Shown: positions 41,892 through 50,591 of the stretch, piece after piece
Numbering within the stretch: the first letter of the stretch is position 1
Layout: every line of letters starts with the position of its first letter
Source of the DNA: Halobacteria archaeon AArc-dxtr1
GTDB taxonomy: Archaea > Halobacteriota > Halobacteria > Halobacteriales > Natrialbaceae
Assembly (NCBI GenBank): GCA_025517425.1
Contig: JAOPJY010000001.1
Location: forward strand, 248,001 to 312,000
DNA length: 64,000 bases
Reading direction: 5' to 3'
The notes under the pieces: generated by a model
Told to the model about the DNA's origin: nothing
The model's input: only the letters and a program-made list of their open reading frames with translations
Database searches by the model: none
Position numbers and translations under genes: made by a program

Positions 41892-44800
41892 ATGAGCGGC
41901 TCCGAGCTCTCCGCGGACGAACTGACGCTGCCGATCAAACGCACCGAGGGCGACACGCTCGAGGAGCGCATGACGGCCAACGCCTACCACAACATCCTCC
42001 CCGCCCGCTATCTCCGCAAGGACGCCGACGGCGAACTCGTCGAGACCCAAGAGGAGCTGTTCACTCGCATCGGCCAGAATATCGCACTCGCAGAAGTTCC
42101 CTACGAGGCCGCAAAGCGCGACGTCGAGATCACCGTCACGCCCGAGCAGTTAAAGCCCGGCCACCCCCGCCGAGACGAGCTCGCCGCGGAGGTCTTCGGT
42201 GCAGGAACGACTGCCGAAGACGACGTCGAGACCGCGCTCACCGAGCACAACGTCAACAAGTTCGCCTACGAGACCGTCGTCCCCGAGTTGCCCGCGGAGA
42301 TCCGCGAGCACGTCGAGGACGTCGCCGACACGTTCGTCGAGGGGATGGAGAGTCTCTCCTTTATGCCGAACTCGCCGACCCTGATGAACGCCGGCGACGA
42401 ACTCCAGCAGCTCTCGGCCTGTTTCGTCATGAGCCCCGACGACGACCTCTCGGACATCCACGAGACCGCCAAGAAGGCCGCGGAGGTCTTCCAGTCCGGC
42501 GGCGGCGTCGGCTACGGCTTCTGGCAGCTGCGCCCCTTCGGCGACTCCGTCGGCTCGACCGGCGGCATTGCGTCGGGCCCGATCACCTTCATGCGGACGT
42601 ACGACCAGCTCTGTGAGACCATCGCGCAGGGTGGCACGCGACGCGGTGCCCAGATGGGGATCATGCGCGTCTCCCACCCCGACGTCATCGAGTTCATCCA
42701 CGCGAAGAACAAGGACGTCTCCCTGGCTCACACGCTGCGACTCAACGACCCGGACGACTACACCTACACCTCGTTCTCGGAGGCCTTAGAAGAGGCCCGC
42801 GACCTCATCGACGAGGACGGCCGCGTCCCCAAACACCTCCGCAACGCCGTCGAGGGCCACCTCTCTAACTTCAATATCTCCGTCGGCGTCACCGACGACT
42901 TCATGGAGGCGCTCCAGAACGGCGAGGAGTACACGTTCACAAACCCGCGAACCGAAGAGCCCCACATCGCGACCGAAGAGACCAAAGAGATGTACGGCCG
43001 CTACGATCTCGGCGAGCACGTCGAGGTCGGCGAGCCGCTTTCGATCCCCGCCGATCTCGTCTGGGAGCGTATCGTCTCCGGCGCCCACGAGAACGGCGAA
43101 CCCGGCGTAATCTATCTCGAGCGCGTCAACAAGGAACACTCCTTCGACGTCGAGGCCCACCCCGACCACCGGATCCTCGCGACGAACCCATGCGGTGAAC
43201 AGCCCCTAGAGGAACACGAGGCCTGTAATCTCGGCCACATCAACCTCTCGACGGTCGCGGATCTCGACGCCCCGGACTGGCGCGTCTGGTCCGAGGAACA
43301 CGGCGACGAGTACGACTCCCAGGAGGCGGCCATCGAGGCGTTCCTCGAGGACGCGATCGACTACGACGAGTTCGACGAGCGCATCGAGTACGGCACGCGC
43401 TTCTTGGAGAACGTCGTCACGATGTCTGACTTCCCCGTCGAGGAGATCGAGCAGACGGTTCGTGACATGCGCAAGATCGGCCTTGGTATCATGGGGCTGG
43501 CCCAGCTGTACATCCAGCTCGGCATCAAGTACGGCAGCGACGAGGGTGACGAGGTCGCCCGCCAGCTGATGACTCACATCAACCACGGCGCGAAAGCCAA
43601 GAGTCACGAGCTTGCCGAAGAGCGCGGCTCGTTTAACGACTGGGATGAGTCGAAGTATGCGAACCCGACCGAGTACCGCGAGTGGTTCGAGCACCAGACC
43701 GGCGAGGACGCCAACGACTGGGAAGGCGGCTTCCCGATCCGGAACCACAACGTGACCACCATCGCGCCCACGGGCACGACCTCGATGGTCGGCAACACGA
43801 CCGGCGGCTGTGAGCCGATTTACAACGTCGCCTACTACAAGAACGTCACCGACGACGTGCAGGGCGACGAGATGCTGGTGGAGTTCGACGACTACTTCCT
43901 GCGCGTGCTCGAGGCCAACGACATCGACGTCGAGGCCGTCAAAGAGGAAGCTCAGGAGCAGATGGCGACCAACCAGTTCGACGGCGTCGAGGGACTCGAG
44001 ACCGTCCCGAACGCTATCGGCGAGCTGTTCGTCGTCACCTCCGACGTCTCGGCGAAACAGCACGCGGCGGTCCAGTGTGCCTGCCAGAAGGGCGTCGACT
44101 CGGCGATCTCGAAGACGGTTAACGCGCCTAACGACTCCTCGCTCGAGGACGCCAAGGATGTCTTCGAATGGGTCTACGAGAACGGCGGTAAGGGCGTTAC
44201 CTACTACCGCGACGGCACTCGTAGCAAGCAGGTGCTGACCACACGCGCAGACAACGCCGACTTCGCCGACGAAACCGAGGCCGCAGAGGCACTCGTCTCC
44301 CAGATCGACGAGATCTTCGGCGGGCTCGAAGCCTTCCTCGAGAGCGACGACGTCCAGGACAGCCTCGGGGACGATGCCGAACCGCTCGTCGGCGACGCTC
44401 CAGACCCCGTTCAGGTCGACTTCACCGAGAAGCGCGAACGACCCGACGCGCTTCAGGGCGTCAGCCAGCGCATCGACACCGGCTACGGGAAGGTCTACGT
44501 AACGATCAACGAAGATCCCGAAACCGGCCAGCCCTTCGAGCTGTTCGCGAACATCGGTCACTCCGGGGGCTTCACGAACTCCTTTACCGAGGCGCTGGCG
44601 AAGGTCATCTCGACCTCGCTGCGCTCGGGCGTCGACCCCGAGGAGATCGTCGACGAACTCTGTGGGACTCGAAGTCCCAAAGTCGCCTGGGACAAAGGCG
44701 AGCAGATCCAGTCCATTCCGGACGCCATCGGTACCGCGATGCGACGGTATCTCGACAACGAGATCGACAAGCCGTACCCGACCCAGCAGACCTTAGAGGA

Positions 44801-45011
44801 CGCCGCCGACGCCGACACGACCGTCGAGTTCGACGGGCCGGAGACCGACGGCGGGGCAGCCACCGAGGCCCCTGCTGGCGATGCCGACGACGCCGTCCAG
44901 GACCTCATCGATGCCGGTGAATCCCCCGAGTGTCCCGACTGCGGCTCGCTCTCGCTGTACTACTCGGAGGGTTGCAAAACGTGCAATAGCTGCGGATGGT
45001 CCGAATGCTGA
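41892..45011 (+). CDS. nrdJ: Adenosylcobalamin-dependent (class II) ribonucleotide reductase
   Basis: 1039 residues. An active-site Cys177 lies in QLSACFVMSP, the radical Cys434 in NPCGEQPL, and the barrel shows QSGGGVGYGFWQLRP, QGGTRRGAQMGIM and APTGTTSMVGNTTGGCEP. The last ~28 residues form a Cys-rich ribbon (CPDCGSLSLYYSEGCKTC...CGWSEC) that probably re-reduces the active site. It converts ribonucleotides to deoxyribonucleotides without oxygen. The length equals intein-free homologues. An interrupted endonuclease gene follows within 98 bp. Confidence 0.96.
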   Translation: MSGSELSADELTLPIKRTEGDTLEERMTANAYHNILPARYLRKDADGELVETQEELFTRIGQNIALAEVPYEAAKRDVEITVTPEQLKPGHPRRDELAAEVFGAGTTAEDDVETALTEHNVNKFAYETVVPELPAEIREHVEDVADTFVEGMESLSFMPNSPTLMNAGDELQQLSACFVMSPDDDLSDIHETAKKAAEVFQSGGGVGYGFWQLRPFGDSVGSTGGIASGPITFMRTYDQLCETIAQGGTRRGAQMGIMRVSHPDVIEFIHAKNKDVSLAHTLRLNDPDDYTYTSFSEALEEARDLIDEDGRVPKHLRNAVEGHLSNFNISVGVTDDFMEALQNGEEYTFTNPRTEEPHIATEETKEMYGRYDLGEHVEVGEPLSIPADLVWERIVSGAHENGEPGVIYLERVNKEHSFDVEAHPDHRILATNPCGEQPLEEHEACNLGHINLSTVADLDAPDWRVWSEEHGDEYDSQEAAIEAFLEDAIDYDEFDERIEYGTRFLENVVTMSDFPVEEIEQTVRDMRKIGLGIMGLAQLYIQLGIKYGSDEGDEVARQLMTHINHGAKAKSHELAEERGSFNDWDESKYANPTEYREWFEHQTGEDANDWEGGFPIRNHNVTTIAPTGTTSMVGNTTGGCEPIYNVAYYKNVTDDVQGDEMLVEFDDYFLRVLEANDIDVEAVKEEAQEQMATNQFDGVEGLETVPNAIGELFVVTSDVSAKQHAAVQCACQKGVDSAISKTVNAPNDSSLEDAKDVFEWVYENGGKGVTYYRDGTRSKQVLTTRADNADFADETEAAEALVSQIDEIFGGLEAFLESDDVQDSLGDDAEPLVGDAPDPVQVDFTEKRERPDALQGVSQRIDTGYGKVYVTINEDPETGQPFELFANIGHSGGFTNSFTEALAKVISTSLRSGVDPEEIVDELCGTRSPKVAWDKGEQIQSIPDAIGTAMRRYLDNEIDKPYPTQQTLEDAADADTTVEFDGPETDGGAATEAPAGDADDAVQDLIDAGESPECPDCGSLSLYYSEGCKTCNSCGWSEC

Positions 45012-45108
45012 CGCAGTAACGCGTTCGATACCGCTCAACTCTCGAAACAATCTTCCTATTTCGCTCTCCTGTTCGAGTTTTTACCCGAAGACGATCCCAC
45101 ACATTCGT

Positions 45109-45999
45109 ATGGTAACGGTAGACGAGTGCCCCGCTTGTGGGAGATCGGATTTTAAGAATGAGTACGGAATTGGTATCCATCTCGTTCGGTATTGTGACAA
45201 GTGTACTGAATCTCAGAAAGAGTTCGGCCGAGAGCTGATCTCCGGGGAGAACCATCCGATGTATGGGTACAAAATGTCCGAAGAGACGAAACGAAAAATC
45301 GGCGAGGCGTCGTCAGGGAGAAAAATGCCAGAAGAGGCAAAACAAAAAATTAGCGATTCTCTGAGTGGACACGAGGTGTCGGAAGCGACTTGAGAGAAAA
45401 TAAGTGAATCACTCCAGGGAGAACGGAATCCGTGGTATGGAGTTACCGGAGAAGACCATCCCAGGTACGGTGACTCATTCGAGCTAACTGAACAGAGCCG
45501 GAAACGACTGTCCCAATCACTCAAGGAGACCTATGCAGACGATCCGACCAAGCACTCGATGTATGGACGAACCGGAGAGGATCATCCGCTCTATGGCTAC
45601 ACCTGGAGTGATGAACAGCGGCAGAAATTGAGCGACGCGTTGCGGGGTACAGTTCCGGGAAAAACCAAACCACGCCAAGTCATAAAATCCAGACATGTCG
45701 TCAGAAATGGCTGGGAAGCCGCAATAGACCTAATTCTGCACGACTCACCGTTCGAATACTCGTACGAGGACGTTTCGTTCCAGTTGAGCGGTCAATCGTA
45801 TACGCCGGACTTCGTAGCCGCAGGTGTGGTAATTGAAGTGAAAGGAATGGTATGGTCCGGGGACGACGATAAAGCCAAGACATTCATGGAGTTGTATGAT
45901 CGCCCATACGTCGTCGTGGGTTCCGAGTTGCCATGCGACGAACACCTTCCGTGGGATGAGCGAGAACAGCTCCCTGGCGTCATCGAAGCACTTCGTTGA
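45109..45999 (+). pseudogene. NUMOD3/PD-(D/E)XK endonuclease gene interrupted by one in-frame TGA
   Basis: One reading frame of 296 codons plus stop, broken by a TGA at 45391-45393. The N-terminus has a zinc-binding CPACGR...YCDKC. Then come NUMOD3 repeats before and after the TGA (GENHPMYGYKMSEETKRKIGEAS; after it EKISESLQGERNPWYG, GEDHPRYGD, GEDHPLYGYTWSDEQRQKL), and finally a nuclease-like end with YTPDFVAAGVVIEVKG, a PD-(D/E)xK core. NUMOD3 is a DNA-binding module of homing endonucleases. CGA (Arg) to TGA would restore SEATREKISESL. It is A+T-richer than its neighbours and stands right after nrdJ, a common site of free-standing homing nucleases. Confidence 0.82.
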
Positions 46000-46090
46000 C
46001 TAGGTACGCCTCTTTCAAAGGCGTTCCAGCCGTCCCCGATGAACAAATCAGACCCCGAAAATATTAGCACGTGATCGAATAAGACTCGAT

Positions 46091-46225
46091 ATGACCGCTG
46101 ACAGGGATACTTCAGGTGACATTCCGACGTGTCCGTTCTGTGAGGCTCCCCTCTACAGGCGCCACTGCAAGTACGTCTGTCCCCAACACGGGGTCGTGAT
46201 CGACTGCAGCGATCCGTTTCTCTAA
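46091..46225 (+). CDS. Mini zinc-ribbon protein (44 aa)
   Basis: 44 codons from ATG 46091: MTADRDTSGDIPTCPFCEAP, then RRHCKYVCPQHG and the end CSDPFL. Cys/His groups CPFC, HC, CPQH and a late Cys make one or two zinc sites. It recalls a conserved haloarchaeal mini zinc-finger family (I believe the HVO_2523 type, from memory). The role is unknown. It lies alone between the endonuclease gene and a DUF5830 gene, on the same strand. Confidence 0.78.
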   Translation: MTADRDTSGDIPTCPFCEAPLYRRHCKYVCPQHGVVIDCSDPFL

Positions 46226-46315
46226 TTCTTCTCTGGCTCCGCCGACGCGTTCTCACGACAGATCACCGGTCCGATAGCCGGAACGCTTTTGCGAATCGCC
46301 GAAAAGCACCCACCG

Positions 46316-46669
46316 ATGGACGACCGCGTCGAGCGTGGATTGGCCCTACTTGAGCGCTTAGAACACGAGTCGCTACCGCTGGCTGACGCCGTCGACCGGC
46401 TCGAGGCGGTGACCGCCGATCCCCACGTCGTCAGAACCACGCTGGACGAGGCGGAGCTTCGAGGCATTATCGAGCGCGAGGACGGGATTGTCAGGCCGAA
46501 GAGTCGCCAGTACGTCCGCTTTGGTGAAGACGTCGTGACCAAAGAGGGAGAGTTCACGTGTCAACGGTGCGGGTCGTCGCTGTCGACCGGCCACTTCATC
46601 GATCTCGATGCGGGCGAGATCGGACCCTTCGGCTCGTCGTGTATTCGAAAAGTCACGGGTCGAGAGTAA
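46316..46669 (+). CDS. DUF5830-type protein with winged helix and zinc-binding cysteines
   Basis: 117 residues. Residues 1-75 look like a winged helix (LALLERLEHESLPLADAVDRLE, HVVRTTLDEAELRGIIERED), followed by a short cysteine ribbon CQRCGSSL...GSSCIRKV. The family is restricted to haloarchaea; DNA binding is suggested by the fold only. Start ATG 46316 gives MDDRVERGLALLERLE. It converges with the coiled-coil gene across 18 bp. Confidence 0.78.
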   Translation: MDDRVERGLALLERLEHESLPLADAVDRLEAVTADPHVVRTTLDEAELRGIIEREDGIVRPKSRQYVRFGEDVVTKEGEFTCQRCGSSLSTGHFIDLDAGEIGPFGSSCIRKVTGRE

Positions 46670-46687
46670 CGCTGAGACGGCCGTCCG

Positions 46688-47779
46688 TTACCGTCCGCGA
46701 CGGAGCTCTTCGATGAGTTGTTCGATCGTCTCTTGTTGGTGTTCGAGCAGTGCGTGTTGCTCTTCGATCGCCTCTTCGAGGTGGTCGATCCGCTCGAGCA
46801 GGGCCGGATCGGTGGTGTCTGCGGGCTCGAATCCGCTTCCCTCGAAAACGTCGGCGTCCGCGGTTGTAGCTGTCTGCTCGTCGGTGTCTGGATCGGCGGT
46901 GCTCACGGATTGGTGTGCCTGGCCGCCGTCCTCACTCGCTGCGGTGCTGGTCAGCGGTTGCGATTGGTCGGTCGTCGGCTCCGACGCCGAATCTGATACC
47001 CCACCGAACCCGGAGAGCGGGTCGTCTGTCTCGGACGACGGCTCTGTGGCCGCCTCGTCGTTGCTCTTGTCAGCGCTGCTCGCGCTCAGGGGTTCGACGC
47101 CCTCGCCGAAGGCAGATGCGGGATCGGCTGGGTCGTCGTCGGTCTCGTCCTCGACTGCGAGCTCGTCTAAGGATCCGACGCCGTGGTACGAGCAAATCGC
47201 GCGCTCGAGGCGCTCGCGAAGATCGTCGGCGTCCTCGTTGGGTGCTTTGATCCGCTGTGGTCGCCCGTCGACGACGAGGACGATCTGGGTCGCGACGTTC
47301 CCGTCCTCGATCGAGAGGTCGGATACCTTATCGAAGTGATACTCCTCGAAGTCGCCGTCCCAGACTGCCTCTCCGATATGTTTGACCAGTCGGTTGCTGG
47401 TGAGGATCACCGTGAGCTCGCTAAAGCGGTAGGTCTGTACCACGGATTCGCCGGGCTCGGTGATTCCGTTGCCGCTCAACACGCCCGCGAGCACGGCGTG
47501 GAGGGTACTCTCCGTGCTACTGGATGGAACGGTAAACTCGTGCGTTCCCTCGAGCGTGTACTCCAGCCCGATTCGCGTCTTGCGTCGGCCCTCCGAGAGA
47601 GTCAGCCGGTCGGCGTCGTGTCCGTACTCTTCGACCGTCTCGTCGCTCAGCAGGCCGTCGGCACGGTAGACGATCGTCCGCGTCGGTGTGACAAACAGCT
47701 CGTCGTCGCCGCCCAGAGAGACGCGAGTAGCGACGTCCTCGCCGTCGAGAGTGGAGTGTACGATCTCGGGAACGCTCAT
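46688..47779 (-). CDS. Haloarchaeal beta-domain protein with acidic linker and C-terminal coiled coil
   Basis: 363 residues. Residues 1-~180 form two similar beta-rich domains (VATRVSLGGDDELFVTPTRTIVYRADGLL and TYRFSELTVILTSNRLVKHIG), reminiscent of PH-like repeats. A ~130-residue low-complexity acidic linker leads to a C-terminal coiled coil (ALLERIDHLEEAIEEQHALLEHQQETIEQLIEELRRG). No membrane segment. Oligomerisation is likely. I do not assign a named function. ATG 47779 is chosen over the upstream frame, which runs toward the tRNA gene. Confidence 0.72.
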   Translation of the reverse strand: MSVPEIVHSTLDGEDVATRVSLGGDDELFVTPTRTIVYRADGLLSDETVEEYGHDADRLTLSEGRRKTRIGLEYTLEGTHEFTVPSSSTESTLHAVLAGVLSGNGITEPGESVVQTYRFSELTVILTSNRLVKHIGEAVWDGDFEEYHFDKVSDLSIEDGNVATQIVLVVDGRPQRIKAPNEDADDLRERLERAICSYHGVGSLDELAVEDETDDDPADPASAFGEGVEPLSASSADKSNDEAATEPSSETDDPLSGFGGVSDSASEPTTDQSQPLTSTAASEDGGQAHQSVSTADPDTDEQTATTADADVFEGSGFEPADTTDPALLERIDHLEEAIEEQHALLEHQQETIEQLIEELRRGR

Positions 47780-47849
47780 GCTGGCGGGTTGGTTAGGCCT
47801 CGTGATAAATCCGTGGGTGTCCGTTGCACGCGAGTTTCGAATGGGAAGG

Positions 47850-47855
47850 TTAAAG
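47850..47855 (+). promoter_or_regulatory. TATA-like element of tRNA-Met
   Basis: TTAAAG about 30 bp upstream of the tRNA start at 47882. Confidence 0.4.
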
Positions 47856-47881
47856 AAACGGACCCGACTACTCGAAGATGA

Positions 47882-48034
47882 GCCCGGGTGGCTTAGCTGG
47901 ACATAGCGCCGCACTCATAGGGTTCAGAGATTCGGTGCGGTTTCGCCTTGGAAGCCTGCGTGTCCCCCGAGGACTCTGCCGAGCCTCGAACCTGGGACAT
48001 GCGGAGATCGAGGGTTCGGAGCCCTCCCCGGGCA
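47882..48034 (+). tRNA. Elongator tRNA-Met (CAU) with a 79-nt intron
   Basis: Acceptor GCCCGGG/CCCGGGC with discriminator A; anticodon stem CCGCA/TGCGG; T arm GAGGG/CCCTC. The anticodon loop CTCATA is interrupted after position 37. The junction forms a perfect bulge-helix-bulge: exon stem, 3-nt bulge ACA, 4-bp helix CTCA/TGGG, 3-nt bulge TAG, intron stem GGTTC/GAACC. Cuts at TA|G and AC|A excise 47920-47998 and give loop CTCATAA. Haloarchaeal elongator tRNA-Met genes are known to have an intron here. Confidence 0.93.
47920..47998 (+). other. Archaeal tRNA intron in tRNA-Met
   Basis: 79 nt bounded by a canonical bulge-helix-bulge. It has no C/D box motifs, unlike the intron of haloarchaeal tRNA-Trp. 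Confidence 0.88.
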
Positions 48035-48664
48035 CTGACTTTCTACACGACGTCACGAGTCGGAGACGAATGAGAACGCCGAGTTCGGGATCTCTCGAAC
48101 AGGAAGGCACTGTCTAGTTTCGCACCTCGTCAGCTGGCGATCGTCCATCAAGCGATTGATGCGGTCTCTGATGGTTGGAGTAATGTACAAACTGCTCAAT
48201 CCAGTTACGGGTGCTCCGCCAACTGCCCACCCAGGAGTTATCGAAACGGTCAACTCGCATTTTGAAGGTGTGGACAAACTGATTCGGTAAACACAGGAAC
48301 TAAACTAGGATGTAGTTCACTCAAGTAGCTGTTTGACCATAGAATGCACCATATTCACACGTGGACAGCTACCGGCCCGGTGTAGATCTCTCGAACGGGA
48401 TACTGACGATCAACTGCTCAAAATCGAGATAGATGGTGTGGGGTCTGCTAGGGACGGGTGATGGTGGTTTCGTTGTCCCACAGAGTGTGCTCACCGTGGT
48501 TCACTAGTGAGCGTTTGAATGTTCGGTCAGTTGTATATAATCCTTTGGCACATTCTGATTGTCTGGGAGCGTGGAGTCCGGTCCAAGTACGGGCGTGACG
48601 CAGCCGGCGTCGATTTCAGTGACGACGGCACGTTTTGGAGTTCGGTGGGGGAACACGCCCGTCT
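48035..48664. other. Gene-poor, A+T-richer scar between tRNA-Met and photolyase
   Basis: 630 bp with lower G+C. The only recognisable remnant is an integrase C-terminal fragment (48114-48300, minus). 48300-48560 contains three CTAG sites in about 200 bp and stop-rich frames. 48560-48664 is mostly downstream sequence of the photolyase gene. The pattern fits decayed mobile DNA beside a tRNA gene. Confidence 0.5.
48114..48300 (-). pseudogene. Fragment of a DDE integrase/transposase C-terminus (IS3/IS481-like)
   Basis: On the minus strand a frame without upstream start reads ...QFVHTFKMRVDRFDNSW, then WIEQFVHYSNHQRPHQSLDG and RSPADEV before a TAG at 48114-48116. The block YSNHQRPHQSLDGRSPADEV is the classic end of rve-domain transposases (YNxxRPHxxLxxxTPxE). 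A stop lies just upstream of 48300, so only about 62 codons remain. The DDE residues are gone. Confidence 0.62.
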
Positions 48665-50062
48665 TCACTCCTCCCCACGTGCTGTCTGGAACATCTCCAG
48701 GGCCGCCTCCCGGCGCGTCGCGTGGTCGACGATGGGATCGGGGTACGAAGGAGCGATCTCGGCGCGCTCCTCGGCAGGAAGCTCCGACCACTCGTGGATC
48801 GCCTCTGTCGGGGCATCGCGAAGTTCGGGGACGTACTCGCGGATGTAGTCGGCGTCGGGATCGTAGCGTTCCCCCTGCGTCGTCGGGTTAAAAATTCGGA
48901 AGTATGGCTGGGCGTCGGTACCGGTGCTGGCTGCCCACTGCCATCCGCCGCTGTTGTTCGCCGGATCGTGATCTGCGAGACGCTCGCGGAACCAGGCGTA
49001 CCCCTCTCGCCAGTCGATCAGCAGATCCTTCGTGAGGAAGGAGGCGACGACCATCCGGACGCGGTTGTGCAGATATGCCTCCTCGCGAAGCTGGCGCATT
49101 CCGGCGTCGACGAACGGATAGCCGGTCTCGCCGCGTTTCCAGGCGTCCAGTCCCTCGGGGTCGTCGGCCCACTCGATCGGGTTCTCGTACTCGCGGTAGT
49201 TTCGGCTCACGACACGGGGGTGAGCTGCCAGCACATGGGTGTAAAACGCCCGCCAGGCGAGTTGAGAGGCGAACTCCTCACAGGAGTCGGCACCGTCTGC
49301 ATCGGGCGCCGTATCTGTCGCCTGCTCGACAGCCTCACAGACGGTTCGGATACCGATCGTTCCCCACCGGAGGTGGGGGGAGAGTCGCGACGTGCCCTCC
49401 TCGGCAGGGTAGTCGCGTGCCGCCTCGTAGTCGTAGATTGGGGCCTCACAGAACGCCTCGAGCAACTCAGCTGCGACCGCCATGCCGCCGTCGGGAACCG
49501 TCGCCGCAGGCTCCTCGAAGCCGAGATCCGCCGCTGTGGGAAGGGGGTCGCCCTCGACGGTCGCGAGTTCGGTCTCACTCGGCGCCTCGTACGGCGGCGT
49601 CTTCTCGCGGTCGCGCCACTTCTTCCAGAAGTACGAGTAGACCGCGTATGGCTCGCCCTCGTTGGTCGTGATCGAGCCTGGTTCGTGGACAATCGCGTCG
49701 TGGTAGGCGGCTGATTCTACGCCGACGTCGGTAAGTGCCGCCTCGACGTCGGCGTCACGCGCTCGCGCCAGGTCCGAGTAATCTCGGTTCCAGACGACGC
49801 GATCGCAGCCGTACTCGGTCGCAAGCGACGGGATCGCCTCTCGCGGATCACCCGTCGCGATCACGAGGTCGCTCCCTCGCTCCCGGTACCACGACCGGAG
49901 ATGAGAGAGCGAATCGAGCATGAACGCGACTCGTGGAGACGACGCATACTCGAGAACGTCCGGATCGAAGACGAACGCGGGGACGACGGTATCTGTCGCG
50001 GCTACCGCAAGCCCTCGATTATCGGTCGACCGGAGGTCGCGACGGTGCCAGTGGAGTTCCAT
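48665..50062 (-). CDS. phr: Deoxyribodipyrimidine photolyase (CPD class I type)
   Basis: 465 residues. N-terminal Rossmann domain MELHWHRRDLRSTDNRGL and VVWNRDYSDLARARD; FAD domain with TSRLSPHLRWGTI, ASQLAWRAFYTHVL, FVDAGMRQLREEAYLHNRVRMVVASFLTKDLLIDW, and DHDPANNSGGWQWAASTGTDAQPYFRIFNP. The Trp and Asn residues for electron transfer and FAD are present. It splits cyclobutane pyrimidine dimers with blue light, suited to sun-exposed halophiles. Confidence 0.95.
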   Translation of the reverse strand: MELHWHRRDLRSTDNRGLAVAATDTVVPAFVFDPDVLEYASSPRVAFMLDSLSHLRSWYRERGSDLVIATGDPREAIPSLATEYGCDRVVWNRDYSDLARARDADVEAALTDVGVESAAYHDAIVHEPGSITTNEGEPYAVYSYFWKKWRDREKTPPYEAPSETELATVEGDPLPTAADLGFEEPAATVPDGGMAVAAELLEAFCEAPIYDYEAARDYPAEEGTSRLSPHLRWGTIGIRTVCEAVEQATDTAPDADGADSCEEFASQLAWRAFYTHVLAAHPRVVSRNYREYENPIEWADDPEGLDAWKRGETGYPFVDAGMRQLREEAYLHNRVRMVVASFLTKDLLIDWREGYAWFRERLADHDPANNSGGWQWAASTGTDAQPYFRIFNPTTQGERYDPDADYIREYVPELRDAPTEAIHEWSELPAEERAEIAPSYPDPIVDHATRREAALEMFQTARGEE

Positions 50063-50232
50063 GGGCCGAGAACGGACGCTATGACCGTATAAGTGGAGAT
50101 TTTCTCTCAGAGACGATGTGTGTCTATCAATGTGTGTCTATCAGTGTCACAGTGAACTCGTATGAATCAACTGCCGGTGACGAGTATGGGGCACCAAGTT
50201 TTCAGACGAGATTATACCCACACACATATATA

Positions 50233-50241
50233 ATTATAAAC
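50233..50241 (+). promoter_or_regulatory. TATA region of the second HalOD1 gene
   Basis: A very A+T-rich stretch (ACATATATAATTATAAACTATTATG, 50224-50248) ends about 25 bp before ATG 50273; ATTATAAAC is the best TATA match. Confidence 0.45.
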
Positions 50242-50272
50242 TATTATGTATTGTTAGACCGTCCATTCGACT

Positions 50273-50539
50273 ATGGAACACTCGAATCGGGATACCAAAA
50301 TGATTCGGGGGACCTACGATTGGTCCCAAACGGTGCCGAGCCTGGCCGTTCTCGACGCCATCGCAAAACTGGAAGGGGTGGCCACTCCAGCGCTTCAGAT
50401 CGTGTTGTACGATCACATCGACCCCGACGCTCTGGACGCGCTCCTCACGACTGAGAAAGCTGTCACCGTTCGGTTTCAGGTCGAGGGATACCAGATTCAG
50501 ATCGTTGGTGACGAGCTAACTGTTTCGCTGGTATACTGA
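50273..50539 (+). CDS. HalOD1 output-domain protein, second copy
   Basis: 88 residues. After a polar N-terminus (YDWSQTVPSL), the HalOD1 pattern: AVLDAIAKLEGV, YDHIDPDALDALL, then strands VTVRFQVEGYQIQIVG and LTVSLVY. Compared with the copy at 5002, the LPPLF stretch is replaced by LQIVLYDH, so it is diverged. It stands alone, next to no receiver or kinase gene. Confidence 0.8.
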   Translation: MEHSNRDTKMIRGTYDWSQTVPSLAVLDAIAKLEGVATPALQIVLYDHIDPDALDALLTTEKAVTVRFQVEGYQIQIVGDELTVSLVY

Positions 50540-50591
50540 CTCAGAGAGCCCACCATCGATGGCCCTCTCTGTGCCAGACTCGACAGACCGG

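Noticed and set aside
41892-45011. Possible intein in nrdJ because of its 1039-residue length
   Set aside because: All reductase motifs follow without a break and there is no Cys/Ser-start block, HN-C/S end or endonuclease motif inside. The length matches intein-free haloarchaeal homologues.
45391-45393. TGA in the NUMOD3 gene as selenocysteine or programmed readthrough
   Set aside because: Haloarchaea are not known to use selenocysteine, no SECIS-like hairpin is evident after the gene, and NUMOD3 repeats have Arg at this place, so a point nonsense mutation is simpler.
47920-47998. C/D-box guide RNA within the tRNA-Met intron
   Set aside because: No RTGATGA or CTGA boxes in the 79 nt, unlike the tRNA-Trp intron of haloarchaea.
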